Assembly: GCA_020284085.1 (NCBI GenBank)
Contig: JACEVL010001181.1
Location: forward strand, 1-64,000
DNA from: Aporrectodea caliginosa
Taxonomy: Eukaryota > Annelida > Clitellata > Crassiclitellata > Lumbricidae
Reading direction: 5' to 3'
Length of the DNA: 64,000 nucleotides
Shown here piece by piece: positions 57,390-64,000 of this stretch. Position 1 is the stretch's first letter; each line of letters opens with the position of its first letter. A model generated the notes under the pieces. It was not told the origin of the DNA, searched no databases, and saw nothing but the letters and a program-made list of their open reading frames with translations. A program made the translations under genes and the position numbers.

Positions 57390-58594
57390 GGCCTATATTA
57401 AAAACGCTTACAGAAAGAGTGTAAAAGGGCCTAAGAGCTCATGTTAGGCTATATGTTGATTTAACAACGTTTTCGAGAAACATGGACGGACCGCAGGAAA
57501 GATTCTGCGCTGCAACGAGAAAGTTCAAACATTGGAGTCACTAATTAGTGCAAGAAAGAGACGGATCTGTAGGCTACTCTGTAGGCTGGTTTGCTAGTTT
57601 GTTTAATTGACGCTATGTCATAACAAAGATGATCATCGTCGCCCTCATCATTTCTCCAGGCTTGAAACTGGCAGGCTGCGTGAGTGGTTGACACTTAATA
57701 GGGTCGTACACGCAATAGAAGACGCATTTACTCAGGAACAGATACCCTAATAACGTCACATGTAGAAGCATGAAGATCACATGGCAATAATCCGATAATG
57801 GCTGAACAAAATATACACCCATCCAAATACGACAACATAATCCATATATTTCCGAAGAGAATGCACGCAATCTGATACGTGCACGTAATAAGCCAACAGC
57901 AGTGCATGCAGTTAGATTTAGGATATGACTATGACTGTGTTAGGACATAATATACACCCAGTATCTAGGACTGTTTGCGGAAGTCATAATGCTTATATGC
58001 AAGCATACGTCAATACTTATTGCCAAATGCGAACTGACGTTACACTTTGCAATACGTTTAATTTGTACCAGTGAGAAACATTAGTTGACAATATAGCTCT
58101 GCTGCGATGATTATTGCTAAGCTGCAAATCGTTGCGACAACTGACACAGGTACATGTAACATAACTAGATGCATTTTAATTCAGAATCTTTATAACAGTA
58201 GATTACGCCTGGAAATCAGAAGAATTGTGCAGATATTACTTTGAAACAAAAATTGACCTTTCTTTTTAAAGGGTAAATTCCATTTAATTGTTTTGCGTAC
58301 AGCAAACATATTAATTCTACGAGATTATCATAAATGAATGTAATATATCTGCTGCGATGACGAGAACATGTCTCCTAAAAATGAAATTAAAATTTGCCTG
58401 ATGTCCTCTTTCGACTGATGTAGGCCTACATGTAGTTATGAATCTGGAACTAACGCAACACACGCATTTTCTCTACCATTATTGTGCAAAATCGATGTTG
58501 TTTTCTCTGCTAGAATTGTGCTGAATCCATTGAACTGATTTAAACGCACATTGCAAGAATTACTAAAGAACTAGAAAACTTTTTGTACAAAGCA
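57390..58594 (+). other. upstream module of the 685-residue Mab-21 gene
   Basis: Shares long stretches with 17490-17730 plus 18905-20057, with 20534-21371 and with 55470-56875: cttacagaaagagtgtaaaagggcc is the start, and ttgttttgcgtacagcaaac, ttatgaatctggaac and attgtgct lie close to the gene. Conserved distance and order up to the start codon suggest it contains the promoter and 5' UTR. Confidence 0.7.
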
Positions 58595-60652
58595 ATGACT
58601 TCCGAAGATCTGAAAAGCTGTGATTTTACAAGAGATTATTTCGAATTTCGTAAATTGCTTCTGTCAAGAAATGACCCAGCCACACATCTTCTCTGCGGAA
58701 GTTTCTTTGAGATGCCACTTTTGTACTTTCTTTCAAACCCAACTGACTTTGACGTCATGTACTGTGACATGACACTCTGTGCCATTTATGATCATGCCAA
58801 TGTGCCTGCACGACTTGCGAGAAATGTGCTGACAATTGACACGACAGATTGTCATGTTGGATTTGTAAGACTGAGAAATGGCGCAGAATACTTTCGCAAA
58901 CCATATGATTTCGACAAAGGACCTGCTTACACAAACAAACTACCTATGCAGGACACTTGCTTAAGAGCTGTACTGGGAATGATCTATAATAGATGGCAAG
59001 ACATTAATACGCTTAATAAGGATAACGTCTACGCCATATCCTGTCTACTTTGGCCACCAGAAGCGTATGAGTGGATGATTCGTAAACGTGTGAATGACTG
59101 GCCAAAAAAGAACATTCTTGAAGCAATTGTTAAAGGTGGATGTCATTTGGTTCCAAAGCCTCACGGGAAGAACCCGAACGATGACACTCAATGGAGATAT
59201 TCATTCTCACAAGCTGAAACTGTTTTAATACACAACAGTTGGACAGATGTACAAAAGTATATCTATCACTTGCTGAGAATCATAAAGAGAGACGTAGTTA
59301 TCAACTGTGGAGGTGAGAATAAAACTTTCATTTCCAATTATTATTTGAAGACGTTGATGCTATGGGCATGCGAGGAAAAACCTTCCGAATTTTGGGAAGA
59401 CAGAAACATAGTGACATCTGTGAGAGAATTACTTCTTGATTTAATTGAAAAGCTGATAGAACGGAACGTCCCACACTATTTCATGCCTGCAAATAATATA
59501 ATGGATGACTTGCCCTGCAACGCTGACGTTGACAATGAAATCCGTTTACTACTGAGCTATAGAGAGGAAGAAATTTTAGAGATAGTGAGAAAAGAACCAA
59601 AAGCATATCAGATGGATCCAGGCTTCCTTGCTATGCCCAATCAGAGTCTTTATCCACTGTTGACCAAACTTTCATATATTTTATATCTTTCCAGGAATAA
59701 AATCGATGACAGACTATTGCAGGAGTCTAGGATACTTAACATTTGCAGTTCGAGTAATTTCTGCCCAGAGCTTGAATATTTGTACAAAGGCATAATGATG
59801 CACCTTCAACTGTCGAAGGTAAACAAATACGAGAATCAAAAACGTAGACAAGGATTTATTACGTCTGCAGAATATTTATTTGATCAGTCATTTCAAAAAT
59901 TGGATTACGGTTTTACACGCATTCCATTTAACCTTGGTTGGTCAATCTTTGAAATTTACCAGCAACTTTGGTTATTGTGTGGAGGTAAACACGGCCAAAA
60001 TCAGAATTTAATGCTGCAACCTGGTTCATGTTTATCTAGTGCTGCATCTACATCTTGCTGCGTAAGAGACGGAAATGACTATTTAGCTAATCATTGTTCA
60101 TTTTCTTTGGAAACAAGTATCTTTCCTATTTTACAGGAGTTAGTGCTGAGCGAGATAACATTACCATTAAACTCGACTTATTTTGTCTGTTCCGCGTACA
60201 GGGCTAACTTTTTCTGCAATGCTCTTAGCAGCTTCAGAAAGGCTCTCGATCTGTGTAAGGAAGCCAAAAAACAAATGAATTGCTTATCATCTTTGCATGA
60301 TCATTTATTTGACGAATTTCTTCCCTTTCCGTTGAAAAATGAATGGAGTGGTTTATATGATAAGTACATCCAAATTGTACTTGGTTTTCTCACTCTCTTC
60401 AGAAATGTACCAGCCAGAAAGCGAATGATTCCTTTTTACATCAGTTCTGTTCAATATCTGATTTATATCCATACGCGGTGTTGTAGAATTCTCAATGAGC
60501 CAATTACAGACTTCAGTTTTAGTTATGAACCTGTTTACCGACATAGAGTCAGCATTTTCAGGTATCAGGTTCAATTCTCCCAAGCAATTCTGCGAACTGC
60601 TCTGTACATTAGTCAGCCAGATCTCGCGCATTTTGTGCAGCAGAGGAAATGA
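58595..60652 (+). CDS. Mab-21 domain nucleotidyltransferase-fold protein (cGAS-like receptor candidate), 685 aa
   Basis: Paralogue of the gene at 21372, similar along its whole length. Signature G35-S36 (CGSFFEMP) and acidic pair D51-x-D53 (TDFDVMY), then WPPEAYEW, WRYSFSQAE, YLKTLMLWACEEKP and PHYFMPANN of the Mab-21 helical domain, and a C-terminal helical region with a TPR-like stretch (RKALDLCKEAKK). The frame is open further up, but the codon matching the sister gene's ATG is CTA here, so I take ATG 58595 (MTSEDLKSCDF), which the pseudogene at 20058 also has. It ends ISQPDLAHFVQQRK and TGA with its native C-terminus, not interrupted by a transposon as in the sister. Catalytic activity is possible but untested; a structural or sensor role without catalysis is the alternative. 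Confidence 0.9.
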   Translation: MTSEDLKSCDFTRDYFEFRKLLLSRNDPATHLLCGSFFEMPLLYFLSNPTDFDVMYCDMTLCAIYDHANVPARLARNVLTIDTTDCHVGFVRLRNGAEYFRKPYDFDKGPAYTNKLPMQDTCLRAVLGMIYNRWQDINTLNKDNVYAISCLLWPPEAYEWMIRKRVNDWPKKNILEAIVKGGCHLVPKPHGKNPNDDTQWRYSFSQAETVLIHNSWTDVQKYIYHLLRIIKRDVVINCGGENKTFISNYYLKTLMLWACEEKPSEFWEDRNIVTSVRELLLDLIEKLIERNVPHYFMPANNIMDDLPCNADVDNEIRLLLSYREEEILEIVRKEPKAYQMDPGFLAMPNQSLYPLLTKLSYILYLSRNKIDDRLLQESRILNICSSSNFCPELEYLYKGIMMHLQLSKVNKYENQKRRQGFITSAEYLFDQSFQKLDYGFTRIPFNLGWSIFEIYQQLWLLCGGKHGQNQNLMLQPGSCLSSAASTSCCVRDGNDYLANHCSFSLETSIFPILQELVLSEITLPLNSTYFVCSAYRANFFCNALSSFRKALDLCKEAKKQMNCLSSLHDHLFDEFLPFPLKNEWSGLYDKYIQIVLGFLTLFRNVPARKRMIPFYISSVQYLIYIHTRCCRILNEPITDFSFSYEPVYRHRVSIFRYQVQFSQAILRTALYISQPDLAHFVQQRK

Positions 60653-60702
60653 GAAATATGTACAAACAATTGATATAATACATTTAAAAACTTCATAATA
60701 AG

Positions 60703-60910
60703 GGAGGCCCGATAGCGCATTGGATAACACACTGGCGTAGAGAGCGAGAGGTACCGAGTTCGAGTCCCGTAGGGCGGACATGCTTTGTAGGCTGCTATTA
60801 GCGCCGTGTATTGCAGGCTGTCTGTTCTGTTAGTAGTTAAGATTGTTTCAATTGCATAACATGTAAATGTACAGCGCAGTGCGTTTGTCAGGCGCATAAT
60901 TAAAAAAAGA
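60703..60910 (+). mobile_element. tRNA-derived SINE with A-rich tail
   Basis: tRNA-like head gatagcgcattggataacac with box B gttcgagtccc (60758-60768), body with gtaaatgtacagcgcagtg, and a short A tail (60900-60908). It is absent from the paralogous 3' flank at 24190-24230. Confidence 0.7.
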
Positions 60911-61550
60911 TATTATAATTATGCAAATACTCAAAATGGTTGGACGCTTGAAAATAATAGACGGGCATAATTGTGTCTTTTAAAATATAGCTCCATGGAA
61001 TCGCCAATAGCCTATCTCTTTCTTGTGGGTCACTTCTATACCTGTCACTATAAGGGGTATGGACGGCCCGAGGCTTGACCGATTATCTACATCTTCTTCT
61101 TTGAATTATTTGTTTCATAAACTGCATGTTAATTGTGTTTTTTAATGCTCACGGAGTCCTTGTATGTATTAACTGGATGAAAAGCGCCTTTTAGAATCTC
61201 ACAAGGTGGCTTAACACGGCAATAGGCCTATAACCTAACTATTCTAAAGAGGTGCTTCAGAAGGTGACTTGAAAATGTTTTTGTAGTAGGCCCTACTGCA
61301 TGTTGGCATTTCGAAACAAAAGTCACAAACTAATCTCTCGAAGGAGTTCTAACATTTTTAAAGTCAACTCGGTTAAGTTACTGGTTAACCAGTCACGTAC
61401 AGACTGGACATTTTAGGGAGTCGGTCAGTAGAGGGGTCTCCTTGCGTTGTATGGGATTAGGAGAGTATATGCAAAGAGAAATGGAGGCAGAGGGTCACCC
61501 AGATGTAGGAGTTTCCCCAATACAGAATTCTACGTATAAATTTGGCATAT
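60911..61550. other. Mab-21 3' flank and unassigned sequence
   Basis: 61190-61290 (aaaagcgccttttagaatctc, acaaggtggcttaacac, ctaaagaggtgcttc, gtgacttgaaa) matches 24245-24305 plus 25598-25640, showing that duplicated units extend at least 600 bp past the stop codon. The remainder holds no gene I can recognise. Confidence 0.6.
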
Positions 61551-61559
61551 ACAGTGATC

Positions 61560-61695
61560 AGTATAGAGTCGATCCTAAACTCGGCCAAGTCGAGCGATCG
61601 AAAAATCGTCGACTAGATCGATCGCCGATCGAGTCGATCGTAAACTCGGCCAAGTCGAGTCGATCGTTCTTTCCTCGACTCGACTCGACTCTGAA
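61560..61695. repeat. CGATCG/TCGACT-rich cluster 1
   Basis: Dense gtcgatcg, ctcggccaagtcgag and cgactcgactcgac words. See also cluster 2; together they may be the ends of an unresolved element. Confidence 0.7.
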
Positions 61696-61699
61696 ATAT

Positions 61700-62300
61700 T
61701 TTACCCACTATTTTTTCACAAAATGACAGACCTTATGATATAATGACGTAGGCCTAATTCTGTGTAAACAAACAACTACCGTATGAACCCAATATGAAGT
61801 TCAGTGCAAATAATGAACCTCTTGGCGCTTTCTTATTAGTGGAAGTTATAGAGATACTTTTTTCACAGTTTTACGGTGAAAATTGGACCGATTAAGATGT
61901 GTTAAGAATGCCGTAGTTTCAGGAAATTTTAGCTCTGTAGTCAGTAGCGATGATCTCAAAACGTTTGAAAGCCCTACGTTAGAACAAGACTGAACGGATG
62001 TGTGGCAACATTTTGGTCCACTCTACAGTGAGTACTAATGGGAGCCGCAGCTGCCGCCCACAATTAATATATTTGCCCTAGTCGCTCTATCTTTTTAAAA
62101 ACGAAAAATGCCTACATGGTTGCCTTCCGGATTGGAAATGTCATAAAATGAAATACAATTAGTGTCATGTGGATTCGTGGAAAACTACTTGCAATTTTAA
62201 CAGGCGATTTGAACCATAATTATGTATGTCTATAATCTGGAGCATATGCTGAACTGTGACGGAACCCTCCAAGAGGTTCCAAGTCTGCAATTTTGGCCGA
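61700..62300. other. unassigned sequence between the two CGATCG clusters
   Basis: AT-rich, no coding signal seen. Confidence 0.4.
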
Positions 62301-62304
62301 GACT

Positions 62305-62455
62305 ATAGTCCAAGTCGACGATGTCGATCGTCGATCGTCGTCCGAGCCAAGTCGATCGAGTCGTCGAAAGGTCGGCGAGTCGACGAAGTCGATCGAGTCG
62401 ATCGTCGGCCGAGCCAAGTCGATCGCATACACTCGACTCGATCGACTGCGGGGTA
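62305..62455. repeat. CGATCG/TCGACT-rich cluster 2
   Basis: gtcgatcgtcgatcgtcg and cgagccaagtcgatcg repeated, ending actcgactcgatcgactgc. It shares words with cluster 1, 600 bp upstream. Confidence 0.7.
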
Positions 62456-62934
62456 TAACGTGCAGGTCCTCAATAGGGTGGGCAAGGGTAAGGCAAAATG
62501 CGGACAAAGGGATGGAGGCCTTAACTATGTCTTCATTGCAGTATATGCCTTTTGCAACCACTATGGATGACCCGTAGCACCGTGCTGTTTCCTCGGCTTG
62601 ACCCCCTGGATTCTGACCTGGCACTGGATCGGACAAAACAACCTGGCTATTGCGGACTTGAGTAATCTGGTCTCCCTGATGCAGCTTTTGTGTGACGCTG
62701 AGAAATTTTGAAGGAAAGTTGGGTCAATGTCTATAAGCACTAGCTTTTTGACTCCATTTGTGCAGTTGCTATGCTGTTCGTTTTTTCAGTTTGTAAAAGT
62801 GTTTCACTGTTATTTGTTTGCTGCTGCTGCTACAATAAAGATTTCAACAACAAAAATTTACATTTATAACACATTCATCTTAGGCTACATGAAATTCCCT
62901 TCAGTAGTGTTTTCATATTACAATACATTAAATG

Positions 62935-62979
62935 TATATTTTTCGAAAGCTATAAATTTTATAGCTTTCGAAAAATATA
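62935..62979. repeat. perfect 21-bp hairpin
   Basis: Arms 62935-62955 and 62959-62979 are exact reverse complements (inner part gaaagctataa / ttatagctttc) with a 3-nt loop. A partial copy (ccaaaaatataaaacatct) follows at 63069. Confidence 0.9.
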
Positions 62980-63309
62980 AAACATCTTTTACAAGATACA
63001 TTGATTAACGGTATATTTAGAAATTCTCTTCAGTGGCGTTTTGATCAGACAATAAAATCAACATCTTTCCAAAAATATAAAACATCTAATACGTTCATTA
63101 ATGGTATATTTAAGTCACAGTAAAAATAAAGTCTAAAATGGCAGCTCTGCCTAATGACAAGGTAATGTAATTAGCAACTTCTATTGCGCCGGTGTCTAAT
63201 GCACAAGGCATCAACCGATGGCGCATCAAAACAATCCGTAATCAGGTCAACATCTAGAAGATCAGTCCGTAAGAGACAGAGAGGCAGCCTAAGGTGGATA
63301 AGGTACAGT

Positions 63310-63575
63310 CATTTGGGAAGATGGTTGAATGGTAAGACGCTTGCAGAGATCAGAAAGACGCAGGTTCGTTATCCGCTAGTCCATCATCTTAGGCTCAGCT
63401 TTCAACTCCCTAGGGGCGACTGTAAAATGAGCAGTAGGACAGATGGGCATTTTTCGCAGGCTGCCATACAGTTAAATTCGACTTCTGTTAAACTTGTTAG
63501 CATCTGTCACAACTATATCATGTAATCTTACTGACAATACTTGTCAGTTTGAATTAATGAACGAATAGTATTATT
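63310..63575 (+). mobile_element. tRNA-derived SINE
   Basis: tRNA-like head gatggttgaatggtaagacg with a box B-like caggttcgttatcc. The body and 3' end (cagttaaattcgacttctgt, cttgtcagtttgaattaat) are shared with the copy at 26935-27250. Confidence 0.65.
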
Positions 63576-63597
63576 ATCAATCAATCCAACCAATGGA

Positions 63598-64000
63598 CCC
63601 CACCCATCCATCCATCACCTTCTGTAAGGCCCCTAATTCCCGATGTTCTCTAACGCCCTATCTCCACTGTCACTCCAATAAATCCTACTCCACTAATCGC
63701 CACTGTGGCACAAAATCCTATTCCACGAAGCGTTACTGCACTAGTCCATCTAGCGCTGATGCTTGGGTGGATGAATGGGTAATTGGATGTATCAATGAAT
63801 GACCTGGTGGGATGGGGTGCAGGATTGTGTAGTGGTTTAGCGTGCCAGACTGTCAGTTTGATTGAGAGATCGGGGGTTAATATCCCCAATCCAGGGCAAC
63901 CATCTGGTTTCCCCACCCATCCATCCACCAGACCTCTGTAAGGCCCCTAATTCCCGATGTTCTCTAACGCCCTATCTCCACTGTCACTCCAATAAATCCT
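63598..64000. repeat. ~310-bp direct repeat, cut by the right edge, with SINE head
   Basis: The ~85-bp block with cccatccatccat, ctgtaaggcccctaattccc, gatgttctctaacgcccta and tctccactgtcactccaata occurs at 63600-63690 and again at 63913-64000. Between them lies a tRNA-SINE-like piece (63820-63900, tgtagtggtttagcgtgcca). More copies may follow beyond the window. Confidence 0.75.

Noticed and set aside
60703..60780. Functional tRNA gene
   Set aside because: Box A/B-like sequence is present, but no complete cloverleaf with a paired acceptor stem can be drawn, and a SINE body with an A tail follows. The same holds for 29455, 37423, 57190, 63310 and 63820.
62220..62636. 138-codon - strand frame over the CGATCG cluster
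   Set aside because: Open because of the repeat's composition; several frames on both strands are open over the same bases and none resembles a family.

Overview
The window looks like nuclear DNA of an invertebrate animal. Its genes have GT-AG introns and its products belong to metazoan families: Mab-21/cGAS-like nucleotidyltransferases, a TRIM protein with NHL-like repeats, an LDL-receptor class A membrane protein and an IAP-type RING. It is AT-rich, crowded with LINEs, tRNA-derived SINEs, hAT-like elements and microsatellites, and has no bacterial operon or viral core genes. The frequent TAGGCCTA-type words, the TATAAAGCGC-type repeat tails and the expanded Mab-21 and TRIM families suggest a marine deuterostome, perhaps an echinoderm. 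That placement is an inference.

Layout. Bases 1-799 hold the 3' end of a Mab-21 family gene. Bases 800-3820 are repeat debris (a possible MITE and an RTE-type LINE tail). Bases ~3823-16400 are one 12.6 kb satellite array of a 20-bp unit. Bases 17490-24150 hold a truncated Mab-21 pseudogene and an intact Mab-21 gene in tandem, each behind a copy of the same upstream module. Bases 23482-34300 are a transposon graveyard: two hAT-like insertions, a foldback element with 9-bp target duplications, LINE and SINE pieces, and fragments of a transposon-associated family. Bases 35106-46370 are an 11.3 kb, almost perfectly palindromic element (two ~5.16 kb arms, 946-bp loop). It ends in AG...CT and is flanked by an exact 6-bp duplication (TATTAC), the signature of Polinton/Maverick integration. 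Its arms carry two copies of an LDLa-transmembrane-PPxY gene and its loop carries an IAP-type RING gene. It sits inside the 3' end of an older LINE. Bases 48245-53620 hold a three-exon TRIM gene with a frameshift inside the RING. Bases 55470-60652 hold an orphan upstream module (split by a hAT MITE) and a second intact Mab-21 gene. The rest is repeats.

Taken together, this is a tandem array of candidate cGAS-like receptors, all on the + strand, being shuffled by duplication, truncation and transposition, next to a TRIM gene and a palindromic transposon whose cargo looks like signalling or cell-death proteins. An innate-immunity role for the Mab-21 and TRIM genes is inferred from family membership only.
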